Source of the DNA: Streptomyces ficellus
GTDB taxonomy: Bacteria; Actinomycetota; Actinomycetes; Streptomycetales; Streptomycetaceae
Length of the DNA: 64,000 nucleotides
Direction: 5' to 3'
Assembly: GCF_009739905.1 (NCBI RefSeq)
Contig: NZ_CP034279.1
Span: forward strand, 2,852,001-2,916,000
The position numbers and the translations under genes were made by a program. Shown piece by piece: positions 45,291 to 54,162 of this stretch; positions within the stretch are counted from its first letter, which is position 1, and every line of letters starts with the position of its first letter. The notes under the pieces were generated by a model that had not been told where the DNA came from, ran no database searches, and was given only the letters and a program-made list of their open reading frames with translations.

Positions 45291-46442
45291 ATGAAGCTTC
45301 GCCGCGCCATGGCGGTCGCCGCCGCGACCGCCGTCATAGCCCCTGCCGCCTTCCTGGCGGCACCGGCCGCGTACGCGACGGACGGCACCACCGGCACGAC
45401 CTCCACCTCCGGCACCACGGGCGGGACGGAGAACGCCACCGACGACGGCGCCCCGACGACGGACGAGGCCCCGAAGACGGACGACGGCGCCGCGACGACC
45501 GAGGACGGCACCAAGACCGACGACGGTACGAAGACCGACGACGGCGCCACGGCCGGCGACGACACCACGACCGAGGACGGTCAGGCGACCGGCGGCACCG
45601 AGACCGGCGAGGAGACGAAGCCCGAGGACGGCAAGGAGCCCGCAGGCACCGAGACCGGCGGCGCCGGCGAGGAGACGAAGCCCGGCGAGACCAAGCCCGA
45701 GGACGGCAAGCCCGGCGCCGGCGAGGACGAGGAAGAGGTCGTCGACGAGGACGACGAGATCGTCGACGAGGAGCTCTGCAAGCAGGCCGCCGTCGACGTG
45801 AAGCTCTCCGGCCTGCCCGGCAAGATCGTCGCCGGCAGCGGCTGGAAGAACTTCACGGTCGACGTCAAGAACAACAGCAAGGAAGACATCAGCGACGTCG
45901 TCCTCGCCACCTGGGCCTCGTACGAGAGCGACATGGAGGCCATGACCGACCGCCTCGTCGAGAAGTACGCCAAGGTCCAGTACAAGACGCCGGGCGGCAC
46001 CTGGTCCGACAGCGGCAACCTGTCCGACCAGAACATCGGCTTCTTCTTCGACGTCGTCGACCTGAAGAAGAACGAGAAGCGCACGCTCCAGATGCGCATC
46101 TCGATCGACAAGGCCGCCCCCGCGGGCAGCGCCGTCGGCTTCGCCGTCACCGGCTACGACAAGGACGACGCCTGCTACGAGGACTTCGACTCGTACGACT
46201 TCGAGGTCCTGGCCGCCGGCAGCGAGGCCGGTGACGCCGGCGAGGCCAAGCCGTCCGACCAGAAGCCCGCCGACCTCAAGCCGCAGGGCGGTTCGACCCC
46301 GATCAAGGTCGAGGGTGAGCTGGCCGAGACCGGTTCCAACTCGATGCTGCCGGTCATCGGCATCGCCGGTGGCATCACCGTCGTCGCCGGCGCCGGTGTC
46401 GTCTTCGCGCTGCGTCGCCGCAACGGTGGCGCCACCGCGTAA
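45291..46442 (+). CDS. Sortase-anchored (LAETG) cell-surface protein
   Basis: The 383-residue protein has a signal peptide (1-30), a long acidic Thr/Asp/Glu/Lys-rich low-complexity segment (~35-160, with TDDGT repeats), a folded β-domain (~160-330) starting CKQAAVDVKLSGLPGKI with one further Cys at ACYEDFDSYDF, and the sorting signal ELAETGSNSM, hydrophobic helix and RRRNGGATA tail. ATG 45291 follows CTGAGGTC at the right distance. Divergent from the LAXTG gene (275 bases between starts), so both may share an upstream region. Function unknown; wall-linkage is clear. Confidence 0.9.
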   Translation: MKLRRAMAVAAATAVIAPAAFLAAPAAYATDGTTGTTSTSGTTGGTENATDDGAPTTDEAPKTDDGAATTEDGTKTDDGTKTDDGATAGDDTTTEDGQATGGTETGEETKPEDGKEPAGTETGGAGEETKPGETKPEDGKPGAGEDEEEVVDEDDEIVDEELCKQAAVDVKLSGLPGKIVAGSGWKNFTVDVKNNSKEDISDVVLATWASYESDMEAMTDRLVEKYAKVQYKTPGGTWSDSGNLSDQNIGFFFDVVDLKKNEKRTLQMRISIDKAAPAGSAVGFAVTGYDKDDACYEDFDSYDFEVLAAGSEAGDAGEAKPSDQKPADLKPQGGSTPIKVEGELAETGSNSMLPVIGIAGGITVVAGAGVVFALRRRNGGATA

Positions 46443-46463
46443 CACACGCACCACAGAGCAAGG

Positions 46464-46497
46464 GAGGCGCTGCACTCGGAGGGGGGTGCAGCGCCTC
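46464..46497. terminator. Terminator between convergent genes
   Basis: GAGGCGCTGCAC (46464-46475) and GTGCAGCGCCTC (46486-46497), a 12-bp perfect stem with a 10-nt loop, lie between the LAETG gene (stop 46442) and the GMC oxidoreductase (stop 46508). Confidence 0.9.
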
Positions 46498-46507
46498 TCT
46501 CATGCCG

Positions 46508-48316
46508 TCACTTCTTCGGCGGGACCGCCGGCATGCCGAGGAACGGGAGCTTCAGGGCGCCGAAGGCGTTCGCCGGGACCACGGGCGACGCGGGGGCGAC
46601 GGGGGCGAGGCGTTCGTACGCCGCTCCCGGCCGCGGACGCGGGTCCTCCTCGCCCTTGTTGGGCCAGAAGGACATGGCGCGCTCCGCCTGGGCGGTGATC
46701 GTGAGGGACGGGTTCACACCGAGGTTTGCGGACACGGCGGCACCGTCGACGACCGAGATGCCCGGGTGGCCGTGGAGGCGGTGGTACGGGTCGATCACGC
46801 CGTCCGCCTCCGTCGCGCCGATCACGCAGCCGCCCAGGAAGTGGGCGGTGAGCGGGGTGCCCATCAGCTCACCGACGTTGGACCCGGCGAAGCCGTTGAT
46901 CTCCTCGGCGAGGAGGGTCGCGGCGCGCGTGCCCTCGGGTATCTGCTTCGGGTTGGGCGCTCCGTGCCCCTGGCGGGCGGTGAGCAGGCCCTTCCCGAGA
47001 CCGTCGCGCTTGCGGTAGGTGGTGAGGGAGTTGTCGAGGGACTGCATGACGAGGCCGATGATGGTCCGCTCCGACCAGCGGCGGTTGGACAGCGACCGCA
47101 GGGTCAGCACCGGGTGCCGGGCCACGTTGCCGAGCCAGGCCCGGACGCGGCGCTCGGCGTGCGGCACCTGGAGGATGGAGAGCGACCCCATCGCGTTGGA
47201 GCCCTTGCCGTAGCGGACCGGTTCGATGTGGGTGCTGGCGTCCGGGTGGATGGACGACGTGATGGCGACGCCCTGGGTGAAGTCCACGCGCGCGTGGCCG
47301 TGCCGTTTGCGGTAGCGGCGGTCCGTGGTCTGGGAGCCCACCAGCGCCTCGGAGTTGGTACGGGTCAGCTCGCCGAGGCGGTCGGAGACGCGCGGGAGCC
47401 TGCCCTCGTCCTTCATCCGGTGCAGCAGCGTCTGGGTGCCGTACGTACCGGCCGCGACGACGACGTAGCGGCAGCGCAGGGTGCGCGGGGCGGCCTTGCG
47501 GCGGCGGTGCGTGGGGACGGTCGAGACCGCGTACCCCTCGCCGGACGGGTCGTCGGCGACGGCGGTGACCGTCGTCATGGGGTGGATGACGGCCCCGGCC
47601 TTCTCGGCCAGGTAGAGGTAGTTCTCGGTGAGGTTGTTCTTGGCGCCGTGCCGGCAGCCGGTCATGCACTCGCCGCACTCGGTGCAGGCGCGGCGCGCCG
47701 GGCCCGCCCCGCCGAAGTAGGGGTCCGCCACCTCCTGGCCCGGCCTGGCCTTGGCGCTGCCGTCGGCGTCCCCGCCGTCGCCGAAGAACACGCCGACGGG
47801 TGCGAGGTGGAACGTGTCGCCGACGCCCATCGCCTGCGCCGCCGCCTTCAGGTGGACGTCGGAGGGGGTCATGGTCGGGTTGAGCCGTACGCCCAGCATG
47901 CGCTTGGCCTGGTCGTAGTAGGGCGCCAGTTCCGCCTGCCAGTCGGTGATGGACGCCCACTGCTTGTCCTTGAAGAACGGCTCGGGCGGCACGTACAGGG
48001 TGTTGGCGTAGTTGAGGGACCCGCCGCCGACCCCGGCGCCCGCCAGGACCATCACGTTGCCGAGGAGGTGGATGCGCTGGAGGCCGAACAGCCCGAGGGC
48101 GGGGGCCCACAGGTAGTTCTTCACGTCCCAGGAGCTCTTCGGCAGGGTGGCCGGGGTGAAGCGGCGGCCCGCCTCCAGGACGCCGACCCGGTAGCCCTTC
48201 TCGGTCAGGCGGAGGGCCGACACCGAGCCGCCGAAGCCGGAGCCGATGACGACGACGTCGTAGTCGTACCCGTCGGGCGCGTCGGTCTGGTTCCGGGCAT
48301 CGGGGACCTGGGGCAT
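46508..48316 (-). CDS. GMC-family FAD-dependent oxidoreductase (cholesterol-oxidase-like)
   Basis: The 602-residue enzyme opens with the FAD dinucleotide motif YDYDVVVIGSGFGGSVSALRL, then VLAGAGVGGGSLNYANTLY (GMC signature region) and a C-terminal stretch LGGCVIGATEADGVIDPYHR followed by VVDGAAVSANLGVNPSLTI. It resembles the ChoD/cholesterol oxidase branch. A cysteine cluster CTECGECMTGCRHGAK (~225-240) has ferredoxin-like spacing (C-x2-C-x2-C-x3-C). It starts at ATG 48316, behind ACGAGGAGAG. The downstream SSADH gene lies 84 bases away on the same strand and may be co-transcribed. Its substrate is not established. Confidence 0.9.
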   Translation of the reverse strand: MPQVPDARNQTDAPDGYDYDVVVIGSGFGGSVSALRLTEKGYRVGVLEAGRRFTPATLPKSSWDVKNYLWAPALGLFGLQRIHLLGNVMVLAGAGVGGGSLNYANTLYVPPEPFFKDKQWASITDWQAELAPYYDQAKRMLGVRLNPTMTPSDVHLKAAAQAMGVGDTFHLAPVGVFFGDGGDADGSAKARPGQEVADPYFGGAGPARRACTECGECMTGCRHGAKNNLTENYLYLAEKAGAVIHPMTTVTAVADDPSGEGYAVSTVPTHRRRKAAPRTLRCRYVVVAAGTYGTQTLLHRMKDEGRLPRVSDRLGELTRTNSEALVGSQTTDRRYRKRHGHARVDFTQGVAITSSIHPDASTHIEPVRYGKGSNAMGSLSILQVPHAERRVRAWLGNVARHPVLTLRSLSNRRWSERTIIGLVMQSLDNSLTTYRKRDGLGKGLLTARQGHGAPNPKQIPEGTRAATLLAEEINGFAGSNVGELMGTPLTAHFLGGCVIGATEADGVIDPYHRLHGHPGISVVDGAAVSANLGVNPSLTITAQAERAMSFWPNKGEEDPRPRPGAAYERLAPVAPASPVVPANAFGALKLPFLGMPAVPPKK

Positions 48317-48400
48317 GGGCTCTCCTCGTACCGAACGAAAACGAAGGGGAAGGAAGGGGCTGGCGGGACGGGGCTGGCTGGACGGGGCCGGCGGAAGGGG

Positions 48401-50038
48401 TCAGCGGAAGCGGAACGCCTTCATCAGGCGCAGGCTGCGGCTCATCAGCGCCGCGTACCTCTCGTCGTCCATGCCGAAGGAGGGCGCCAGCGGGAGCACC
48501 CGCTGCTGGGCCACCGTCTGGGCCTCGGTGTACTTGAGGATGCCCTCGGAGCCGTGGCGCCGCCCCAGGCCGGAGTCCTTCATGCCGCCCATGGGCGACT
48601 GGACGCTGCCGTACGCCGGCGCGTACCCCTCGTTGATGTTGACCGTGCCGGTGCGGAGCTTCGCGGCGACGGCGTGGCCGCGGCGGCCGTCCTTGGTCCA
48701 GACGCTGGCGTTGAGGCCGTACGCGGTGGCGTTGGCGCGCTCGACGACCTCGTCCTCGTCGCTGAAGCGGTAGACGGACACGACCGGGCCGAAGGTCTCC
48801 TCCGTGCACACGGCCATCGGCTCCTGGACGCCGTCCAGGATGGTCGGTTCGTAGAACAGCGGGCCGATGTCGGGGCGGGCGACGCCGCCGGCGACGACGG
48901 TGGCGCCCTTGGCGACGGCCTCCTCGACGTGCCGCGTCACCGTCTCCAGCTGCCGCTCGCCGACCAGGGACCCCATGTCGGCGCCGTAGGCGAGGGAGTT
49001 GCCGAGCCGCATCGCCTTCGTGCGGGCGGCGAACCGCTCGACGAAGTCGTCGGCGACGGACTCGTGGACGTACAGCCGCTCGATGGAGATGCAGAGCTGG
49101 CCGGCCGACGAGAAGCAGGCGCGCACGGCACCCGCGGCGGCCTTCTCCACGTCCGCGTCGTGCAGGACCAGCATGGCGTTCTTGCCGCCCAGTTCGAGGG
49201 AGACGCCGACGAGGCGGGCCGCCGCGCCCTGCGCGACCTCGCGGCCGGTGCGGGTGGAGCCGGTGAACGACACGTAGTCGGCGTGCTTGACCACCTCGGG
49301 GCCGACGACCGGACCGTCGCCGAGGACGACCTGGAACACCTCGGCGGGCAGCCCGGCCTCCACGAGGAGGTCACGCGCCCACAGCGCGGTGAGCGCGGTC
49401 TCGGTGTCGGGCTTCATCACGACCGCGTTGCCGGCGACGAACGCGGGCAGGGCGTCGCCCACGGACAGCTCGAGGGGGTAGTTCCAGGGCGCGATCTGGC
49501 CGACGACCCCGCGCGGCTGGCGCAGCTCGGTCACCTTGGTGAGGGTCGGTACGACGCCGGTGTGGCGCTTCGGCTTCAGGTACGCGGCCGCCCGGCGCCC
49601 GTAGTGGCGGGCGGCGACGGCGACGGCCTGGACCTCCTCGTGGGCGTGCAGCCGGGCCTTGCCCGTCTCCAGCTGGATCAGGTCGAGGACCTCGGCCTGC
49701 CGCTCCAGGACCAGGTCGTGGAAGCGCAGGAGGACGGCGGCACGCGCGCGTACGGGCGTGGCGGCCCAGACGGGCTGGGCGGCGCGGGCCCGGGCGAACG
49801 CCTCGGCGACGTCCTCGGGAGTGGACTCGGGCAGCTCCGCCAGCCGCTCCCCGGTGAAGGGCGTGTGGTTGGCGGTCCGGCCGGACCCGACGACGCCACG
49901 GGTGAGCTGGGCGACCACCTCGGGCGTGACCACGTCGGCCGCGGTGCGGGCACCGGCCGGAGCCGGGGCCACCGGATTGGTGACGCGGGGAGTGGCGGGG
50001 GCCTGCGGGGCCGTCGTGTCGTCGGTCGTCTCCGTCAT
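48401..50038 (-). CDS. gabD2: Succinate-semialdehyde dehydrogenase (aldehyde dehydrogenase family)
   Basis: The 545-residue enzyme of the aldehyde dehydrogenase family has APWNYPLELSVGDALPAF (NAD-binding part), the catalytic Glu in GVSLELGGKNAMLVL, the catalytic Cys in SSAGQLCISIERLYV and C-terminal TGTVNINEGYAPAYGSVQSPMGG followed by KDSGLGRRHG. This is the GabD2-like succinate-semialdehyde dehydrogenase branch of actinobacteria. It converts succinate semialdehyde to succinate, feeding the TCA cycle. It starts at ATG 50038. The family is certain; the exact substrate is by homology. Confidence 0.9.
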   Translation of the reverse strand: MTETTDDTTAPQAPATPRVTNPVAPAPAGARTAADVVTPEVVAQLTRGVVGSGRTANHTPFTGERLAELPESTPEDVAEAFARARAAQPVWAATPVRARAAVLLRFHDLVLERQAEVLDLIQLETGKARLHAHEEVQAVAVAARHYGRRAAAYLKPKRHTGVVPTLTKVTELRQPRGVVGQIAPWNYPLELSVGDALPAFVAGNAVVMKPDTETALTALWARDLLVEAGLPAEVFQVVLGDGPVVGPEVVKHADYVSFTGSTRTGREVAQGAAARLVGVSLELGGKNAMLVLHDADVEKAAAGAVRACFSSAGQLCISIERLYVHESVADDFVERFAARTKAMRLGNSLAYGADMGSLVGERQLETVTRHVEEAVAKGATVVAGGVARPDIGPLFYEPTILDGVQEPMAVCTEETFGPVVSVYRFSDEDEVVERANATAYGLNASVWTKDGRRGHAVAAKLRTGTVNINEGYAPAYGSVQSPMGGMKDSGLGRRHGSEGILKYTEAQTVAQQRVLPLAPSFGMDDERYAALMSRSLRLMKAFRFR

Positions 50039-50177
50039 GGGGGCGAGGGTATTCCGGATGCGGCCCGCGCGGTACCCGCCGGTAACAGGTTTTCACCGGG
50101 CTTCCCGCAGGCGCTCACACCATGCCAGCGTTCACTGGCAAATAAGGCCTGATCAGCGGCTGGCCGGACCGGATCGG

Positions 50178-52151
50178 TCAGGAATGCCGCACCCGGAAAG
50201 AATCCAGCACGGTGTCGAAGTGACGCTTCAGCTCGTCGAGCCGGGCCACCGGCGCCGACACCCACACGTCGTACATACGGCCGCTCTCGTCCCAGCAGAT
50301 GTCGTAGCTGCGCCGGGCCCCCTCCGAGCGGGAGAAGCCGTTCCAGGTGAACTCGCGGAGCGCGGCCGGCAGCCCGTTGTGCGTCGTCGGGGTCACCCGG
50401 GCGTCGCGGTAGCCGGGGTGGGCCTCCGGCCCCCTCGCGTGGGCGCGGCGCATCGACGCGAGTGGCCCGTCGGAATCCGGCGGCCGGATCCGGACCCCGA
50501 TCCGCATGGCCCGGTCGGAGGACATGTAGAACACCCGCCTGTCGTCGGCGGAGCGGACGTACCCCACCGGCACGGTCAGCGTGAAACCGCGCGGATCGGC
50601 GGCGGACCGGTACCCGGCCGGTACGCGGGCGGGCGCGGACGCGGGCGGCGCACCCGTGGCCGGGGCGCCGGGGGTGGCCGCGCTCCCGGTGGCTGCGGGG
50701 TCGGGGGTGCCGCCCGGGCCGGTACCGGTGCCCGCGGCCGCGCCGGGCATGTTCGGACCGGTCGGCGCCGGCGCGTTCGGCGTGGGCGAGACGGGGGCCG
50801 ACGCCGTCGGTCGGTCGCCGCCCCCGTCACCGTCGCCGGCGCCCCGGAGGAGCAGCACACCCGCCGCGCCCGCCCCCGCGAGGGCCACCAGCACCACGGC
50901 CGCCACCAGGGGCGTCCGGAGCCCGCCCAGGGGCGCACGGCCGGTGCGCCGGGGCACGGCGACCCCGTCGGGCCGGGCCCCACGCGCGCGCGGCCGGTCG
51001 CGGACGCGTTCACCGCGGCGGTCGAGGAGGCGGCCCTGGAGGCGGGCGGGATGACGGGTACGGGAGCGGGGGCGGGAGCGGGCGCCTTCCGGTACGGCGT
51101 CGGACGGAGCGGGGCCCGAGGCGCCCGCGGAGGGCGGAACGGCGTCGGCGTACGGGTCGCGCGCCCCGGACGGTCCGCCCCGGTACGGCGACGGCACGTC
51201 GTCGGCGACCCCATGGCCACGGGAGCCGCGCCCCCGGGAATCGCGCCCGCGGGAGTCGTAGGGAGGGGAGTCGTACGGGCGGGAGTCGTAGCCGCGCTGC
51301 TCGTACCCGCGCTCCTCGTAGCCGCCGTCGTGGTCGCGCGGGCGTCCGGACTCGGCGTACGCCCGCAGCAGCCGTTCCGCCTCCGTCGCGCCCATCCGCC
51401 GGGCCGGGTCCCGCCGCAACAGGCCCCGTACGACCGGCAGGAGGGGCCCCGCTGCGGCGGGCGGCCGGAAGTCCTCCTCCACCACCGCGTGCAGCACCCC
51501 GCCCAACGAGTCGCGGTGGAACGGCGACTGGCCCGTCAGCGTCGCGCACAGCAGCGCCCCGAGCGACCACAGGTCGGTCTCCGGACCGGCCTGCGCGCCC
51601 TGCATCCGCTCCGGCGCCGTGTACTCGGGCGAGCCGACGAACATCCCCGCCTCCGTGATGGTCGTCGAACCGGCGAGCTGCGCGATGCCGAAGTCGGTGA
51701 GGACGACGCGCCCCGTGCCCTCCTCCAGCAGGACGTTGGCCGGCTTCAGGTCCCGGTGCAGGACCCCGAGGGCGTGCGCGGCACGCAGGGCGCCCAGCAG
51801 CGCGAGGCCGATACGGGCCGCCTCCCGGGCGTCGAGCGGGCCGCGGCTCGCGAGCCGCTCGGCGAGCGAACCGCCCTCGACCAGCTCCATGACGATGTAC
51901 GGGACGCCGTCCTCCTCGACGACGTCGTGCACGCACACGATGTGCGGGTGGTGCACGCGCGCGATGGCACGCGCCTCACGGAGGGTGGGGTGGACCGCGC
52001 TGCCCACGTCGACGTGGAGTTCCTTGACGGCGACGCGGCGGCCGAGCAGCTCGTCGTACGCCCGCCAGACCGTCCCCATGCCTCCTCGCCCGAGCCGGGC
52101 CTCCAGCCGGTAGCGTCCGACGATCCGCCGTTGCTGCCCCGATCCGGACAC
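50178..52151 (-). CDS. Ser/Thr protein kinase with external domain
   Basis: The 657-residue membrane kinase has a complete catalytic domain (Gly-loop ARLGRGGMGTVW, Lys43 in VAVKEL, HRDLKPANV at 132, DFGIAQ at 153, APE at 179). A disordered Arg/Gly/Tyr/Asp-rich juxtamembrane stretch follows (GYEQRGYDSRPYDSPPYDSR-type repeats, ~275-320), then one membrane helix (~405-430) and an extracellular Pro/Ala/Thr stretch leading to a C-terminal globular domain (PAGYRSAADPRGFTLTVPVGY). It lacks PASTA repeats. It starts at GTG 52151, 28 bases after the stop of the next kinase gene, so the two form an operon. Confidence 0.95.
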   Translation of the reverse strand: MSGSGQQRRIVGRYRLEARLGRGGMGTVWRAYDELLGRRVAVKELHVDVGSAVHPTLREARAIARVHHPHIVCVHDVVEEDGVPYIVMELVEGGSLAERLASRGPLDAREAARIGLALLGALRAAHALGVLHRDLKPANVLLEEGTGRVVLTDFGIAQLAGSTTITEAGMFVGSPEYTAPERMQGAQAGPETDLWSLGALLCATLTGQSPFHRDSLGGVLHAVVEEDFRPPAAAGPLLPVVRGLLRRDPARRMGATEAERLLRAYAESGRPRDHDGGYEERGYEQRGYDSRPYDSPPYDSRGRDSRGRGSRGHGVADDVPSPYRGGPSGARDPYADAVPPSAGASGPAPSDAVPEGARSRPRSRTRHPARLQGRLLDRRGERVRDRPRARGARPDGVAVPRRTGRAPLGGLRTPLVAAVVLVALAGAGAAGVLLLRGAGDGDGGGDRPTASAPVSPTPNAPAPTGPNMPGAAAGTGTGPGGTPDPAATGSAATPGAPATGAPPASAPARVPAGYRSAADPRGFTLTVPVGYVRSADDRRVFYMSSDRAMRIGVRIRPPDSDGPLASMRRAHARGPEAHPGYRDARVTPTTHNGLPAALREFTWNGFSRSEGARRSYDICWDESGRMYDVWVSAPVARLDELKRHFDTVLDSFRVRHS

Positions 52152-52179
52152 GGCACATCCCCTCTGCTCGCGCCGAGGG

Positions 52180-53973
52180 TCACTCCTCGGCGGGACGCCA
52201 GCCGCGCAGCACGATGTCGAACTGCTCCCGGGTCACGGCCCAGTCGGCCTCGGGAGCGGACATGAACAACGCGTACTCGGTTCCGTCGTCCGCGTAGTAC
52301 ACCTGGTCGATCGCATGCCGCTCGCCCGCGTTCTCGTTCTTCTCGACCCAGGTGAACTCCCACAGACACGATTCCAGTTGATCACGGAACGTGTTCGTGT
52401 GCAGCTCCTTCCGCTCATAGCGGGGGAGCCGCTTCTTCAGCCCTTTCTCGATATCGAGCATGTGGCGACAGGGATTTTCGAAGTCCGGTGAGGCGTCGAC
52501 ACTGATACGGATGAGGTGGCGGCCGTTGTCGGGCGTGTAGTCGATCTGACCGCTCTGCGTCCGGCGCTTCCAGCCCTTCGGCACGAGAAGGCTGAAACCC
52601 GACGGGTCCTCGACCCGCTCCCAGCCGTCCGGAACCGTCTGGACCGCCCCGTCCCGGTCGGCCGCCTCGGCACGGGCCGTGTCGTCGTTCCCGTACCGCA
52701 TCACGGCGAAACCCGCGGCGCCGCCCACGACGCCGGCGAGGAGCGCCCCGACCACGGCCGTACGCCAACGACTGCGGCGGGGCTGCGGTTCGGCTCCCGC
52801 GGGCGGGGAGTGCTGGCCCTTGGTCCCCTCCGGATCACCGGACTTCGGGTCGCCTGACGTCGCGTCGCCGGACTTCGCTTCGCCCGACGTCTGTTCACGG
52901 AACGTGTCCGTCGTGCGGAGGGTGGGCGCCGGGCCAGGGGCCGTGTCTCCGGTCTCGGTATCGCTCGCCGAGCTTCCGCCGGGGGCGGCGTGTGGGCTGT
53001 TCTCCCGCGCGGGGTCCGGCAGTTTCGCCGTCGTGGCCCCGGTCGATGCCCCGGTCGCGGTCGCGGTCGCGGTCCGGAGCTCGTCCCGGTCGATGGTCCG
53101 CGTCGGTACGTACGCCTGCGCGGCGTCCGGGGCGCGGCCCTCCATCGCCTCCAGCAGCATGCGGCCGGTCTCGGCGGCGTCCGGGCGGTCCGCCGGGTCC
53201 TTGCGGAGCAGCGCCACGATGACGGGCGCGAGGGCGCCGGCGTGCTCGGCCGGAGGCGGCTCCTCGGTCACCACGGCCTGCATGACGCTGATCGGTGACG
53301 TGCGGTGGAAGGGCGAGGCGCCCTCGACGGCGGTGTAGAGGGTGGCGCCCAGCGACCAGAGGTCGGAGGCGGGGCCGGGGTCGCCGCCGCGTACCCGTTC
53401 GGGGGCCAGGTACTCGATGGAGCCGACCAGTTCGCCGGTACGGGTGATGGTGGAGTCACCCTCGATGGCCGCGATCCCGAAGTCGGTGAGCAGGACGCGG
53501 CCGTCCCGGGCCAGCAGGACGTTGCCGGGCTTGACGTCCCGGTGCAGCACTCCCGCGGCGTGCGCGGCGCGCAGCGCACCCAGCACGTGCAGCCCGATGC
53601 GGGCCGCCTCGCGCGCGTCGATGCGACGGCCCTCGGCCGCCTTGGCGGCGTCCGCGAGCGAGGGCCCGTCCACGTACTGCATCACGATCCAGGGGCGGTC
53701 GTCGTGCTCCAGCACGTCGTGGACCGTGACGACGGCGGGGTGCGTAATGCGGGCGGCGGCGCGCGCCTCCTTCTGCGTACGGGCGTGGAGTACGGCCCGG
53801 TCGGCCTCGGAGGCGTACTTGCCGGCCGTGAGCTCCTTGACGGCGACGGTGCGGTGCAGCACTTCGTCGTGGGCGCGCCACACCTTGCCCATGCCGCCGC
53901 GGCCGATGGCCTCGCTCAGCCGGTAGCGCCCGGCGAGTACGAGTCCCGCGCCCATACCTTGAGAGTGTTCCAC
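52180..53973 (-). CDS. Ser/Thr protein kinase with external domain
   Basis: The 597-residue kinase has GRGGMGKVWRAHDE, Lys46 (VAVKEL), HRDVKPGNV at 144, DFGIAA at 164, then a Ser/Asp/Gly-rich linker (SGDATSGDPKSGDP), one membrane helix (AVVGALLAGVVGGAAGFAVM) and an external domain (GWERVEDPSGFSLLVPKGW) like that of the neighbouring kinases. It has no PASTA repeats. It starts at GTG 53973. It is upstream of the previous kinase in the same operon. The substrate and stimulus are unknown. Confidence 0.95.
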   Translation of the reverse strand: MEHSQGMGAGLVLAGRYRLSEAIGRGGMGKVWRAHDEVLHRTVAVKELTAGKYASEADRAVLHARTQKEARAAARITHPAVVTVHDVLEHDDRPWIVMQYVDGPSLADAAKAAEGRRIDAREAARIGLHVLGALRAAHAAGVLHRDVKPGNVLLARDGRVLLTDFGIAAIEGDSTITRTGELVGSIEYLAPERVRGGDPGPASDLWSLGATLYTAVEGASPFHRTSPISVMQAVVTEEPPPAEHAGALAPVIVALLRKDPADRPDAAETGRMLLEAMEGRAPDAAQAYVPTRTIDRDELRTATATATGASTGATTAKLPDPARENSPHAAPGGSSASDTETGDTAPGPAPTLRTTDTFREQTSGEAKSGDATSGDPKSGDPEGTKGQHSPPAGAEPQPRRSRWRTAVVGALLAGVVGGAAGFAVMRYGNDDTARAEAADRDGAVQTVPDGWERVEDPSGFSLLVPKGWKRRTQSGQIDYTPDNGRHLIRISVDASPDFENPCRHMLDIEKGLKKRLPRYERKELHTNTFRDQLESCLWEFTWVEKNENAGERHAIDQVYYADDGTEYALFMSAPEADWAVTREQFDIVLRGWRPAEE

Positions 53974-54162
53974 TGTCCCCCGCTCGTTCCTTCGGATCCC
54001 AGGTTACGGAGGGTGGCGCCCTGGCCGAAACCTCGGGGCGGGCAAGGAGACCGCTCTGTGATGCGCCCTTGGGCTTTCGGGCGCATTTGCGGTGTGTGGG
54101 CGGTGGGCCACGCGGGGGGGGCGACGGGGGCGGTGGTGCGGGACGCGGTCGCCGCGGGCCCG

